From Spirochaetes bacterium ADurb.Bin218 (GTDB taxonomy: Bacteria > Spirochaetota > UBA4802 > UBA5550): a stretch of 37,712 nt of DNA. The translations under genes were made by a program, and so were the position numbers. The notes under the pieces were generated by a model. That model was not told the origin of the DNA, did not search any database, and was given only the letters and a program-made list of their open reading frames with translations. Position 1 is the stretch's first letter. Every line of letters begins with the position of its first letter. Positions 17,593-26,908 of this stretch are shown one piece after another. Location of the stretch: positions 1 to 37,712 of the forward strand of contig MWCI01000029.1 of assembly GCA_002069965.1 (NCBI GenBank), read 5' to 3'.

Positions 17593-20500
17593 TTATTTTA
17601 CTACCTGGACAATAGAATTTCTTACAGAGACAACCTCTCCATTTTGTAAACCTAAAACAACACCATCAGAAATCATAACAGGAGAAGTCTTTACCTTACC
17701 TGTAAGTCCGCTTTGCCATACAAGGGCACCGTTTGAAGGATTAATAGCATAGACATTGTATTCATCAGCTATAATCAAATTGCCAAAGGCTACAATTGGA
17801 CTTACCTTTACAGGTTTAAGAGTCTTAAAGCTCCAGAGCAGTTTGCCAGTGTTTACTTCCAAGGAGTAAATAAAACCATCTCCTGAGCCAAACATTATAC
17901 TCTTGTTAAAGGCCACTGGCGATGAAAATATTGGACCGCCTGTTTTATATGTCCACATAATATCTCCATCATCTGCATCAAGAGAATAGAAGGTGCCAGA
18001 GTAGCAGCCAAAATAAATATAGTTATTTAAAATAAGAGGTGCCGCAGTAATTACTCTTCCATCTATTTCTGTTTCCCATTTTTTTCTGCCATTTTTTACA
18101 TTCACTGCATAGAGATTTAGCTCATCTGTGGCAAATATTAACAACTCTCCATATATCTGTGGGGTATTGTAAACAGACTCACCATAATCCTTGCTCCAGA
18201 TCTTTTTACCAGAATGATCATAGGCCTCAATAATTCCCTTGCCTGTTGCAATAAAAATCATGTCCTTCGTAGCAAGTGGTTCTGATTTAAAAAGCACAGG
18301 TCCTCCTGTCTTAACAGACCAATTTATCTTACCTGTCTGGATAGACACAGAATGAAGCACCCCATCTGTGTCAACTATATAGGCATTATTGTTAAATATA
18401 GCTGGTCTGGATTCAATGCCAGAGGCAATCTTTTTGGAAAAAAGAATTCCACCCTCTTCTGTCATAACAGTGAGATTTCCATTTTCGGAACATGCTATTA
18501 TTTTCTCACCATTGTAAACAGGTGCAGAGCTTAAAGGCGATGAAAGAGGATTTACCCACTTTATTCTCTGCAGTAGTTTACTCTTTTCCATTGCAGGTCG
18601 CAATGTATAGACCTCTCCTTCTGGAACTTTTAGAGTCGTTGTAAATTCTTTAAATTCTGTGGCTACAATCCTGACATTGACTTTATCCTCAGGATTGACC
18701 TCTAATTTAACATTGGCATAGCCTTTAAACTTTTCATTTATATAGATCTTTGCCCCCCTTACAGGTGCTACCACAACCAGAAAAGTTTTTGGCTTTTCTA
18801 CAGGTTTTTCAACCTCTGCTAAGAAATTTGAAACCTCACTTTTTTGAATCTCTCTGCCCTTTGAATCCCTTAAAATGACTCTCCAGTAATACTGTCCTGA
18901 TTCTGGGATAGATATGTCGCCACTGGATTCCTCTTTAAAATTGATTACCCTTGGCTTTGTAAACTCTGGATTATTGGCAATTATGACTGAATAAGTTCCC
19001 TTATCAGGAATTTTATTCCACATAAATTTTATCATATTAGCAGTTCTATCTGCTGGGACCTTGATAGCCTCACCATTTTTTGGAGAAAGTGTTACAAGCT
19101 TTTCTCTCTCTACCAGTTCAAAGGCACTGCTCTTACTAAAAGATGTATTTTCTGTTTCTGAAACAACAGCCTGAACTCTCCAGAAGTACTTACCCTTATC
19201 AAGAGACTTAGGCAGATCCATAAAATTTACAGATCGTTGCTCTGATAGTAAAACTTGATTAAAATCATCACTTTTTGCAATCTGGACATTATATGCTTTA
19301 AAGGATTTATCACTGCTCCATGAAAGGACAATCCCCTTTGACTTAAGTATATCAGCATCTAAAACTGCACCATATCCAGGTGAAAGCAGTTTTGGAGGAA
19401 ATATTTCCTTTTGCTTTTCTACATTAAAAGAAATAATCGGACTTGTGAATTCAAAATTTTCACCACTTATAGAAAGAGTGCTTTTTACTCTTGCGAAGTA
19501 TTTGCCAGAGGATAAATTATCAACAGCAATGCTTTGCAAAGGAGTATTTATGGAATGAATTACATTGGCAAAATTGTTGTCATTTGAAATTTCCAGTATG
19601 TAATTTCCAGAGTTCTCACTATCTGCCCATCTAAAAAATATAGAATGAAGGTTTCCTGCTGTTTCAAGAGATTCATTATTTGTAGGAGATACGATCCTTG
19701 GTGCCTTCTTATATACTATGTTGAACTTAGCTGTATCGCTCACTTCAGTCTTTTTAGTATCTTCATTTAGAGCAACTATTCTCCAGAAGTAAGTTCCCTC
19801 TGATAACTTAAAGCTAACATTCTTTTGGGAAGATACACTTGCAGTTTTCAGAATCTTTGCAAAAGCTCTGTCGCTACTTATCTGCAATTTAATATCCTTA
19901 AATTTGCCCTCCACATCCCATTGAAAATTCACATCCCTTTGGGTAGTTCCGGTTATGATATATCTATTTGCCTGAGGTTCTTTAAGTATAAAATTAAGTT
20001 TCTGAACTTTTGTCTCTTTGAGATCTGGAGCAATTATTGCTTTTTCATTTGCCTTAACAATTGTTTCAGCATCACCGCTTAAAACCTTAGCCTCCCCATC
20101 AGAAACCTTGAGATCAAGGCCCTGTCCACCAGACTGACTTAGCTGAATATTTCCTTTATCTATTGATACAGTGGTATTAAGAGACTTAATATTAACAGCA
20201 TAAATATCAGCACCTGTTGCACCAGCACCCCTTGAAGCAGAAATTGATCCATGCTCGAAATTTATATTTATAGCATTTTCAAGGGCGGCAAGGACTATCA
20301 TCGTATTTTCATCAATGTTTATTTCTGTGCCATCATTAAGATGAATAACAGCCTCTGACAGATCAGAGGTTCTTATGGCATCATTATTATAAACAGGGAA
20401 ATTCTGTTCAACATCCTCCCATACAACCTGAGTCTGATATTTCCTCTGAGCCACTTCTTTTTTAAAAGTAATGGTTCCTATCTGTTTTAGATTCCCTGCA

Positions 20501-20601
20501 TCAATTTTTCTATTGAAATCAGCATAAAGCAAAACAGAACAGGTAGTTATCACCACTGCTGTTGTTGATACAAAAATAAAATCACTCGTTAAGAATTTCA
20601 T
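17593..20601 (-). CDS. Membrane-anchored FecR / Fn3-like repeats / PEGA / PQQ-propeller protein
   Basis: 1002 residues. One hydrophobic segment at ~8-27 (a signal anchor) places the rest outside the inner membrane. A FecR domain spans ~45-190 (RTSDLSEAVIHLNDGTEINIDENT). About four Ig/Fn3-like repeats follow (~205-600), each ending in a 'YFWRIVAL' or 'YYWRVILR' strand. A PEGA domain (GAKIYINEKFKGYANVKLEV) is at ~610-670, and a C-terminal beta-propeller with PQQ-like blades lies at ~690-1000 (repeats such as GKINWSVKTGGPV and GDIMWTYKTGGPI). It overlaps the upstream cyclase gene by 20 bases and shares its operon, which suggests an envelope-stress or ligand-sensing partner for that cyclase. Confidence 0.85.
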   Translation of the reverse strand: MKFLTSDFIFVSTTAVVITTCSVLLYADFNRKIDAGNLKQIGTITFKKEVAQRKYQTQVVWEDVEQNFPVYNNDAIRTSDLSEAVIHLNDGTEINIDENTMIVLAALENAININFEHGSISASRGAGATGADIYAVNIKSLNTTVSIDKGNIQLSQSGGQGLDLKVSDGEAKVLSGDAETIVKANEKAIIAPDLKETKVQKLNFILKEPQANRYIITGTTQRDVNFQWDVEGKFKDIKLQISSDRAFAKILKTASVSSQKNVSFKLSEGTYFWRIVALNEDTKKTEVSDTAKFNIVYKKAPRIVSPTNNESLETAGNLHSIFFRWADSENSGNYILEISNDNNFANVIHSINTPLQSIAVDNLSSGKYFARVKSTLSISGENFEFTSPIISFNVEKQKEIFPPKLLSPGYGAVLDADILKSKGIVLSWSSDKSFKAYNVQIAKSDDFNQVLLSEQRSVNFMDLPKSLDKGKYFWRVQAVVSETENTSFSKSSAFELVEREKLVTLSPKNGEAIKVPADRTANMIKFMWNKIPDKGTYSVIIANNPEFTKPRVINFKEESSGDISIPESGQYYWRVILRDSKGREIQKSEVSNFLAEVEKPVEKPKTFLVVVAPVRGAKIYINEKFKGYANVKLEVNPEDKVNVRIVATEFKEFTTTLKVPEGEVYTLRPAMEKSKLLQRIKWVNPLSSPLSSAPVYNGEKIIACSENGNLTVMTEEGGILFSKKIASGIESRPAIFNNNAYIVDTDGVLHSVSIQTGKINWSVKTGGPVLFKSEPLATKDMIFIATGKGIIEAYDHSGKKIWSKDYGESVYNTPQIYGELLIFATDELNLYAVNVKNGRKKWETEIDGRVITAAPLILNNYIYFGCYSGTFYSLDADDGDIMWTYKTGGPIFSSPVAFNKSIMFGSGDGFIYSLEVNTGKLLWSFKTLKPVKVSPIVAFGNLIIADEYNVYAINPSNGALVWQSGLTGKVKTSPVMISDGVVLGLQNGEVVSVRNSIVQVVK

Positions 20602-22492
20602 ATTTCACTTCACCTTCTTCACCTGCTTCTTCTGTTGGCTTACCCTTCATCTCTATGCCAAGCATCTTCCGTAAATCTTCAAGTGTCTTTGGGGCAGAGG
20701 GATCATCAAGCCGACCTAAGACAGCATATATCTGCTGTGGTTCTGATTTTCCTTTAACCTTAATTTTCTGCATTGGTTCCACTCGGAATATATCCTTAAT
20801 CTCATTGTAAGTATCTGTGGATATCAAAATATCTGTCCCAAAGGGTTTATTGAGCGCCTCTATTCGTGAGGCAAGGTTTACGGCATCTCCTATAACGGTA
20901 TACTCCATTCTCTCTGAGGATCCAATCTGACCTGCAAGAACTGGTCCTGTATTTATTCCACAACCAATTTTTATAATTGGCTTTTTATCTCCACCTCTTC
21001 CCTTGTTAAATTCCATGAGGGCTTTCCTCATCATGAGAGCGCCATTTAGGGCATTTTCTGTATCATTGCCATGGGATATAGGAGCACCCCAAACAGCCAT
21101 TATAGCATCTCCAATAAACTTATCAACTACACCATGAGTTTCATTGACACACTGGACCATTCGGGTCATATAATCGTTTAAGAATTCAACAACTTCTTCT
21201 GGTTCGAGCTTTTCGGATATTGCAGTAAAGGATCTTATATCAGAGAAGAATATTGTGGCCTTCTTCCTCTCACCGCCAAGCTTGATCTCACCTCGTAAAA
21301 CCTGCTCTGCAATCTCTTTGTTTACAAATTTGCCAAAAGCATCCTTCATCCTCTCCCTTTCTTCCAGTCCTCGTCCCATCTGGATAAATGATTCTGTAAG
21401 GATTCCTATTTCATCTGCTGTTGCAGGTTTTATATCAACGTGAAAATTTCCCTTTTCAATTTCCTTTGTTGCTCCAAGGAGATTTATTATAGGAGTTGTA
21501 AGAGATTTACTGAAGAAGTAAACAATCAATATTGCAAGATTAAGAACTATTATTGTAATATATATATTCCTTCTCTGGATATTATATACTTCCTGCAGAG
21601 CAAGAGCCTCAGGCACAGAGCTTACAACACCAATTCCGCTAAATCCAATCTTCTGGAAGGAGCCAAGATGGTAAACTCCATCCTCATTCCTATATCTTGT
21701 CTGGCCATTGCCTATCTTACTCTTCATCATCATATCAACAATAGGGAGCTTCAGCATGTTGGCATGACTCAAAATAAGCTTTGTGTCTGGGTGAGCAATA
21801 ACATCCCCATCGCCATTTACCATAAAGGTATCAGTTATTCCATTTTTCACAAAGGAACGTAAAATTTTATTAAGCCTTATATAGCCAATAACTATAGAGT
21901 TAACTTTATCATCAGAGGATCGCTGGAATGGAAAAACAACAGCTACGACCGGATTTTGAAACTTCGCTGATACATTGTGCACAAAGGCCTCTCCATTAAA
22001 GGATCTAAGGTACTTTGAGTTATTTTCTTTGTTAGCCTCAGCAATTATAGAGATATCTAAATTATTCTCAGAAAAAAATTTCTCATTAAATATGCTCTTT
22101 GAAAATACAATATTATTTTCCTTATCAAGAGTCCCTATGGATACATAAAGAAAATCCCTGTCATTGGTAAAAAACAAATCTGTGAAAAGCTTCTTTTGCT
22201 GCTCACTTTTAAACTCCTGAAGCATAGTGGTAGCCATTATATTGAGCTTTTCTACAATAGAAGAAAAATCTGACTCAGTCTTTGAGGCAATTACCTGAGA
22301 AATTGTTAAATTGCTTTCTTTTACCCTAACCTCGTTATCTTTTTTAAAGAAAATTGTTGCAAGAGTTATCATAGAGGCAAGAGAGGTAACAATTATTATT
22401 GAAATAATTGATATGAGCTTTGATCTTATTTTAAGTCTTGAAAAAAATCCAAATTTTTTTTGCTCTTCACTCTGTCTATCTTCAACAGCCAT
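20582..22492 (-). CDS. Sensor-HAMP class III adenylate cyclase
   Basis: 636 residues from ATG 22492. An in-frame TTG at 22525 would lie on the predicted -10 box, so the ATG with GGAAGG is preferred. TM1 (~25-49), a periplasmic dCache-like sensor of ~260 residues (FMVNGDGDVIAHPD, GIGVVSSVPEALAL), TM2 (~310-327), HAMP (~328-380) and a cyclase domain (~405-590) follow in order. Two metal aspartates are visible in FFSDIRSFT (D418) and FIGDAIMAVWG (D462). The purine-specifying Lys is in VDKF (K458), and IGDAVNLASR holds the transition-state Asn and Arg. It makes cAMP at the inner membrane in response to an outside signal. It is first in the operon with the FecR/PQQ protein. Confidence 0.9.
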   Translation of the reverse strand: MAVEDRQSEEQKKFGFFSRLKIRSKLISIISIIIVTSLASMITLATIFFKKDNEVRVKESNLTISQVIASKTESDFSSIVEKLNIMATTMLQEFKSEQQKKLFTDLFFTNDRDFLYVSIGTLDKENNIVFSKSIFNEKFFSENNLDISIIAEANKENNSKYLRSFNGEAFVHNVSAKFQNPVVAVVFPFQRSSDDKVNSIVIGYIRLNKILRSFVKNGITDTFMVNGDGDVIAHPDTKLILSHANMLKLPIVDMMMKSKIGNGQTRYRNEDGVYHLGSFQKIGFSGIGVVSSVPEALALQEVYNIQRRNIYITIIVLNLAILIVYFFSKSLTTPIINLLGATKEIEKGNFHVDIKPATADEIGILTESFIQMGRGLEERERMKDAFGKFVNKEIAEQVLRGEIKLGGERKKATIFFSDIRSFTAISEKLEPEEVVEFLNDYMTRMVQCVNETHGVVDKFIGDAIMAVWGAPISHGNDTENALNGALMMRKALMEFNKGRGGDKKPIIKIGCGINTGPVLAGQIGSSERMEYTVIGDAVNLASRIEALNKPFGTDILISTDTYNEIKDIFRVEPMQKIKVKGKSEPQQIYAVLGRLDDPSAPKTLEDLRKMLGIEMKGKPTEEAGEEGEVKYEILNE

Positions 22493-22523
22493 AACCTTCC
22501 CAATCCACAAAAATATTTTTATC

Positions 22524-22554
22524 AATATAAATACTAATTTTTATATTATGTCAA
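22524..22554 (-). promoter_or_regulatory. Promoter of the cyclase-FecR/PQQ operon
   Basis: On the minus strand there is a perfect TTGACA (22549-22554), then either TTTATA at 17 bases or TATATT at 19 (22524-22529) as the -10. An 8-bp inverted repeat, AATATAAA / TTTATATT, overlaps the -10 region and might be an operator, although A/T-rich palindromes arise easily. Confidence 0.6.
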
Positions 22555-22650
22555 GCACAATGCAAAATTTAGCATTTTTTATCCAGAATTGAAATCCTCG
22601 AAAACTTAAAAAATTTTCATAAAACTTTTATAAAAAATACATTAATAATA

Positions 22651-22678
22651 TTGATCTAAAAATAAAAATTTTTATAAT
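22651..22678 (+). promoter_or_regulatory. Promoter placing transcription start at the hydrolase start codon
   Basis: TTGATC (22651-22656) and a perfect TATAAT (22673-22678) have a 16-base spacer. The ATG begins 7 bases after the -10, where transcription would start, so the mRNA may have no leader. Confidence 0.6.
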
Positions 22679-22684
22679 GCGCAC

Positions 22685-23476
22685 ATGGGTATTTCTTTGA
22701 ATTACATAGAAAAAGACAGTAAAAAAATTTTTTACAGAAAAAATGGCGATGAAAACAGGAATGCTATGATTTTTATCCATGGCCTTGCTGGTGATTCACG
22801 GTTTTTCCACAATCAGCTAAAATACTTTGGAGAAAGATTTAAAACCATAGCTATAGATCTTCCTGGCCATGGAAGGTCAAAAATTCACCTCAATCAATCC
22901 CTTGAGCTTTACAGTAAGGCTATATCTGAAATAGCAGCAACAGAAAACATCAAAGACTACATACTCATAGCTCACTCCATGGGCGGAGCAGTTGCTCTGG
23001 AACATCTAAAAGAGCACCAGGAGCGAGTCAAAGCAATCATCCTTGTATCAACAGCCGCTCAGCTTCCCATAGAGGATAAAATAGTTAATGAGGCTCAAGA
23101 GAACTTTGAAGTTTTTTTCCATAAAACCCTCTCCCTTATCTTTAATAAAAAGGCAGGACTTTTTATAATTGCTGCCAGGAAACAAATTGACGAAGAAGAA
23201 AAAGCCATTATAATAAACGATCTTCTTCTGTGCAAAAATAGTGATTATAGAGCTATTGTGCCTGCAATTAAAATCCCAGCTTTACTAATAGCAAACAGAT
23301 ATGATAAAATAATCCCCTGCGAAGCGACAGAGCACATGCACAGGCAGTTACAAAATTCAAAATTTGTTGTTTTTGACCAAAGGGGACACATCCCATTTTT
23401 TGAAAATAGTGAAGAATTCAACAGAGTAGTTGATGAATTTATTGCATCACTTCCAGAAAAACAACACAGCCTGTAA
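22685..23476 (+). CDS. Alpha/beta hydrolase
   Basis: 263 residues, one hydrolase fold. MIFIHGLAGDSRFF is the oxyanion-hole loop, IDLPGHGRS the following strand, and IAHSMGGAVAL holds the nucleophile Ser98. RYDKIIP (~Asp211) and QRGHIPFFE (~His237) complete the triad. There is no signal peptide, so it is cytoplasmic. The substrate is unknown; serine esterase or lipase-like is likely. No Shine-Dalgarno sequence precedes the ATG, and a perfect -10 box lies 7 bases upstream, so translation may be leaderless. The last 38 bases overlap the convergent exported-protein gene. Confidence 0.88.
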   Translation: MGISLNYIEKDSKKIFYRKNGDENRNAMIFIHGLAGDSRFFHNQLKYFGERFKTIAIDLPGHGRSKIHLNQSLELYSKAISEIAATENIKDYILIAHSMGGAVALEHLKEHQERVKAIILVSTAAQLPIEDKIVNEAQENFEVFFHKTLSLIFNKKAGLFIIAARKQIDEEEKAIIINDLLLCKNSDYRAIVPAIKIPALLIANRYDKIIPCEATEHMHRQLQNSKFVVFDQRGHIPFFENSEEFNRVVDEFIASLPEKQHSL

Positions 23477-23963
23477 CTGGAAAATCAGAATTTTCATCAA
23501 AAGATGAAACTCCTCTATTTACCCATTTACCATTTTTAAAATAATCATAAAAAAATGAATAAAGTACAAATTGCCTGCCAGTGCTATCTTTAAGTTGAAA
23601 TTTATTGAAAAAACTTAGATTGCTCTCTAAAACAAACTTGCTGCCGTCTTTGAATAAAATCTCATACTTTGATGGATAAAATACATATCCTCTCTTTGCC
23701 TCTCTCCTCTGCCATTGAATAATCTTGAGGACTTTAATTTCACCAAAAGATCTTTGCCAGTTTCTTTCTTTAATAGTAATAATTGGCTCACTTTCAAAGA
23801 TAATATAGCCAGAGAGTCTACCTTTGTTAAAAAGTTCAATGTAAACCGGAAAACCAACACCATAACCAGGATCAAAATCCACAGAAGGCAGTTGTGGTTC
23901 CTTTGGCTGAGAATAAGCAAATGCAACCCAAAATAAAGCTAAAAGTAAAACGAACCTGCTCAT
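23439..23963 (-). CDS. Exported protein of unknown function
   Basis: 174 residues with a signal peptide (~1-18, hydrophobic core LLLALFWVAFAYS, likely cut before QPKEP). The mature protein is about 155 residues, rich in aromatic and beta-type segments. The pattern GYIIFESEPIITIKERNW... YEILFKDGSKFVLES resembles the conserved 'regulation by a nearby strand' of small beta-barrels, but I assign no family. It is the last gene of a five-gene minus-strand operon and starts 3 bases after xthA. Its 3' end overlaps the convergent hydrolase gene by 38 bases. Confidence 0.65.
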   Translation of the reverse strand: MSRFVLLLALFWVAFAYSQPKEPQLPSVDFDPGYGVGFPVYIELFNKGRLSGYIIFESEPIITIKERNWQRSFGEIKVLKIIQWQRREAKRGYVFYPSKYEILFKDGSKFVLESNLSFFNKFQLKDSTGRQFVLYSFFYDYFKNGKWVNRGVSSFDENSDFPVTGCVVFLEVMQ

Positions 23964-23966
23964 CTA

Positions 23967-24740
23967 TCACAGAGAAATTTCTGCAAGTATTGGAGTATGA
24001 TCAGAAGGTTTTTCCCAAAGTCTTGGCTCCCTGTCAATCCAGCTTCGAATAGACTTACCTGCAATACTCTCAGTTGCCCATATATGATCCACTCGCCAGC
24101 CAAGACCTCGTGCAACTCCATCTTTAACACGATAATCCCAGAAGGTGTAATGGCCTCCTTCTTTTATATGCTCTCTAAAAACATCAACAAAGCCCCACTC
24201 TTTCACAATTGCAAGAGCCTTGTGCTCCTCTGGATGGTATCCCACACTCCCCAGAAGCCTTTTAGGATTATGAACATCTATTGGCTCTGGTGCTACATTA
24301 AAGTCTCCAAGCCATATAAGTTTATCACTTTTTTTATATCTTGATTCAAAAAAAGTCCTTAGCCTGCTAAACCATTGTAATTTGTATTGAAATTTTTCAG
24401 ACTGAGGATCAAACCCTTGAGGAATATATGTATTCACTATATGAAGCTTTTTGATCTGAACAGCAAGGAGTCTGGAGCCTTCATCAGCTCCCTTTCCATC
24501 AAAACCATAAAAGACATCGTCAAATTTATATTTTGATAGAATAGCCACACCATTATAGGATTTTTCTCCTTTAAAGGCAATCTCATAACCCAAGGACTGG
24601 AAATCCTCTGCAGGAAAATCCTTATCCTCCACCTTTGTCTCCTGCAAAGCCACAACATCTGGATTTGCCATAGGAAGCCACCGCTTTAAGACCTCAATCC
24701 TTGCACGTATGGAGTTACAATTAAAACTTGCAATAACCAT
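23967..24740 (-). CDS. xthA: Exodeoxyribonuclease III / AP endonuclease
   Basis: 257 residues, normal for XthA, which cuts at abasic sites and removes damaged 3' ends during base-excision repair. ASFNCNSIRAR supplies the metal-binding Asn near residue 7, VVALQETKVED the metal-binding Glu (~34), TYIPQG the catalytic Tyr region, WLGDFNVAPE the Asp/Asn pair (~150), and SDHTPI the catalytic His near the end. Its start overlaps the preceding gene's stop codon (TGATG), so it is translationally coupled. It sits inside an operon otherwise made of signalling and envelope genes. Confidence 0.93.
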   Translation of the reverse strand: MVIASFNCNSIRARIEVLKRWLPMANPDVVALQETKVEDKDFPAEDFQSLGYEIAFKGEKSYNGVAILSKYKFDDVFYGFDGKGADEGSRLLAVQIKKLHIVNTYIPQGFDPQSEKFQYKLQWFSRLRTFFESRYKKSDKLIWLGDFNVAPEPIDVHNPKRLLGSVGYHPEEHKALAIVKEWGFVDVFREHIKEGGHYTFWDYRVKDGVARGLGWRVDHIWATESIAGKSIRSWIDREPRLWEKPSDHTPILAEISL

Positions 24741-25558
24741 CAGTCAAACTCATTATAGAATATATTCAGTATAAGCTTTATCTCTTTGTCTTTTACTTTT
24801 ATATTTTCTGATTCAAGTTGCTGCTTTATCTTTTCCTTAGTGAGATCTGGATTATCTTTTCGCAGCTCAATTACTCTTTTTATAATCTGTGGCGAAACAG
24901 GGGTATTGCCAAATCCCAGAAAGCCGGTGTTTTCAAAATAAAGCAAAGCATTAACTATGCGGTCATATTTATCTTCCATAGTTTTTTCTGCCTTTATCTG
25001 AGCCTCCTCAAGCTCACTCACCTTTCTGAGAATATATTCAGGATCCCGACGTTTGAGGTAAGTTACAGGATCATCCACAGCCTCTTTTATTCTCTGACAG
25101 AGAAATTTTTCATCCAGGAACCTATCGTTAAGCCTCAAAAAGAAATCGTCCTTTGTAACTCTGAAATTATAGCGGAGATCATAATCATATATAAAGATTA
25201 TTCCTCCTGGAACATGGGGCAAAAAGTTAGTTCCCTCAAAGGTAAAATAAGATGGGATAATCAATATCTCCAGATTATTATTACTGGCTAAAAATTCCAT
25301 CCTCTCAACCTTCATGTATTCCCATGTCCTGAGCTCTTTGTTTAGCTTTGCAATAGTATCAACCCATTTCTGTGGGAGTTCTCCTTGAAATTTAACCTTG
25401 ATATTGTTGGAATTACTATCTTTGAGAATAATGAAATTTTCCTCTCCAGAGCTACCTGAGTCAATCAATTCAAGGCCACTATTACTCAAATCATAGGCAT
25501 AGAGATTCAGACCAAAAATCAAAATAAAAAATATAAATAAAAAACTCTTAGCTTTCAT
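24740..25558 (-). CDS. Exported protein of unknown function, 272 residues
   Basis: A signal peptide is clear (KAKSFLFIFFILIFGLNLYA, likely cut before YDLSN). A ribosome site, AGGAAAGAT, precedes the ATG. The middle is mixed alpha/beta (NNNLEILIIPSYFTFEGTNFLPHVPGG), and the C-terminal third is a long charged helix pair with a helix-turn-helix-like KENP stretch (KRVIELRKDNPDLTKEKIKQQL). The C-terminal helix pair may be a coiled coil. No family is recognised. It overlaps xthA by one base and follows the coiled-coil membrane protein gene by 9 bases. Confidence 0.7.
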   Translation of the reverse strand: MKAKSFLFIFFILIFGLNLYAYDLSNSGLELIDSGSSGEENFIILKDSNSNNIKVKFQGELPQKWVDTIAKLNKELRTWEYMKVERMEFLASNNNLEILIIPSYFTFEGTNFLPHVPGGIIFIYDYDLRYNFRVTKDDFFLRLNDRFLDEKFLCQRIKEAVDDPVTYLKRRDPEYILRKVSELEEAQIKAEKTMEDKYDRIVNALLYFENTGFLGFGNTPVSPQIIKRVIELRKDNPDLTKEKIKQQLESENIKVKDKEIKLILNIFYNEFD

Positions 25559-25567
25559 ATATCTTTC

Positions 25568-26908
25568 CTATTTAACTTTTATTAATATTCTGTCAAAGGG
25601 TCGAAGCTTCTCCTTCCCTGCAAGGCTATCAAGCTTACCTTTAATTCCATCTGATGTCCTGTATAAAATTATCTTTCCTATATACAGATCATCAGTTCTA
25701 AAAACAAGAGCCTCATCTCCATCATGTACAGGAATAAGCCTATTTATATGAACTGATATTTTTGATGTATCCTTTGCAGAAATTATATAGCCGCTTTCTG
25801 GCTTTTCTTTCAACACTGCATCAAGGGCTATGCGATAATCCTCAAGCTCTGAATTCTTTTCCTTAACTGTAGACAGAAGGCTAAAAACTAAGGTCTCATA
25901 ATCATTAACAATTGAGTGAGATAAATTATCTATAGTGCGCAAGGCAACTGGAACAGAATTTTCATATCCCACACCAATTAGACGCTGAATTAGAACATTC
26001 TGGTCATAAATCTTTTGCCTTGTCTCATCAAAGCGTTTTTTGCTTATAATATTTTCTTTTTGGTAAAGGTCATCATAGCCCTTTAAATTAAGTGTCTCAT
26101 CCCTTTTCATATTTCTATCAAGGGCTGATTTGACCTCTCCTGAGGAAAATAGTGGATTATACTTTTGAATTATATATCTGACATACCTTTCGTAAAAATT
26201 GGCCATTAGAGCAAGGCCGCTTTGAGAGGATTCTGTAAGCATTTTCATTTTCTGTTCATAGACCTTATTCTCATCACTGAATTTGCCAAATTTTTTGCTT
26301 TGCTTTTCCAGCTCTCTGAGGGCCTTAATCTTTTCCTGCTCAACAGAGCTTACATAAGCGCGCTTTTCTGATATAAGGCCATCATATTTTTTCTTTATAG
26401 AGTTAACCTCTGCCTCTTCTTCTTTTTTTAACAAGGCAAGCCTTGATTTTACCTCTGCATCTGAATAGCCTTTATCAAGAAGGGCATTCTGGCTCTGCAA
26501 ATACCTGTTATTTACCTCAAGAATAGCATTTCTCATTTCAACCTGAAGTTTTATAATATCATTCTTGGCCAGTTGTATATTGTTATCTGTAATTCTGGTG
26601 CTATTTAAGATCTCTTTTAATCTCAGATCATCAAACTCTGTTATATTTACCTCAATATTACGATCTTTATCTGTTGAGTAGTTATAAATCAAATAAGTAA
26701 TAAGTGAGATAAAAAGTATGAATCCCACAACAGTAAATATAACAAACCAATTTTTATTCTTTCTGGTCTTTGCATATTCCTCTTCCAGAGAATAAATTTC
26801 TGTTCTGCCATCGGAGTTTACTATCTCCTCTGGTAAAAATTTACCAGCCAGAGAAACTATCTCTTTACTTTCATCTTTCTTCTTTTTCATTTTGTTGTCA
26901 TTTGCCAT
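25568..26908 (-). CDS. Coiled-coil inner-membrane protein of unknown function
   Basis: 446 residues from ATG 26908, preceded by GGGATGG; an in-frame GTG at 26932 is a weaker start. A basic, polar N-terminus (~50 residues) precedes one membrane helix near 55-77 (WFVIFTVVGFILFISLITYLIYNY). A long coiled-coil region (~95-260, with blocks such as LLKKEEEAEVNSIKKKY) follows, then a mixed region. The C-terminal ~70-residue beta-type domain (ISVHINRLIPVHDGDEALVFRTDDLYIGKIILYRT) looks like an SH3-like fold and is probably outside the membrane. I recognise no family. It overlaps the cyclase end by 22 bases, so it is likely a coupled partner of that cyclase. Confidence 0.72.
   Translation of the reverse strand: MANDNKMKKKKDESKEIVSLAGKFLPEEIVNSDGRTEIYSLEEEYAKTRKNKNWFVIFTVVGFILFISLITYLIYNYSTDKDRNIEVNITEFDDLRLKEILNSTRITDNNIQLAKNDIIKLQVEMRNAILEVNNRYLQSQNALLDKGYSDAEVKSRLALLKKEEEAEVNSIKKKYDGLISEKRAYVSSVEQEKIKALRELEKQSKKFGKFSDENKVYEQKMKMLTESSQSGLALMANFYERYVRYIIQKYNPLFSSGEVKSALDRNMKRDETLNLKGYDDLYQKENIISKKRFDETRQKIYDQNVLIQRLIGVGYENSVPVALRTIDNLSHSIVNDYETLVFSLLSTVKEKNSELEDYRIALDAVLKEKPESGYIISAKDTSKISVHINRLIPVHDGDEALVFRTDDLYIGKIILYRTSDGIKGKLDSLAGKEKLRPFDRILIKVK

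Noticed and set aside
21440-21862. 140-residue plus-strand frame
   Set aside because: It is opposite the sensor and membrane part of the adenylate cyclase.
22493-22525. TTG start of the cyclase at 22525
   Set aside because: It overlaps the predicted -10 box; ATG 22492 has a ribosome site.
24818-25291. 157-residue plus-strand frame
   Set aside because: It is opposite the exported protein at 24740-25558, whose signal peptide and operon context are clear.
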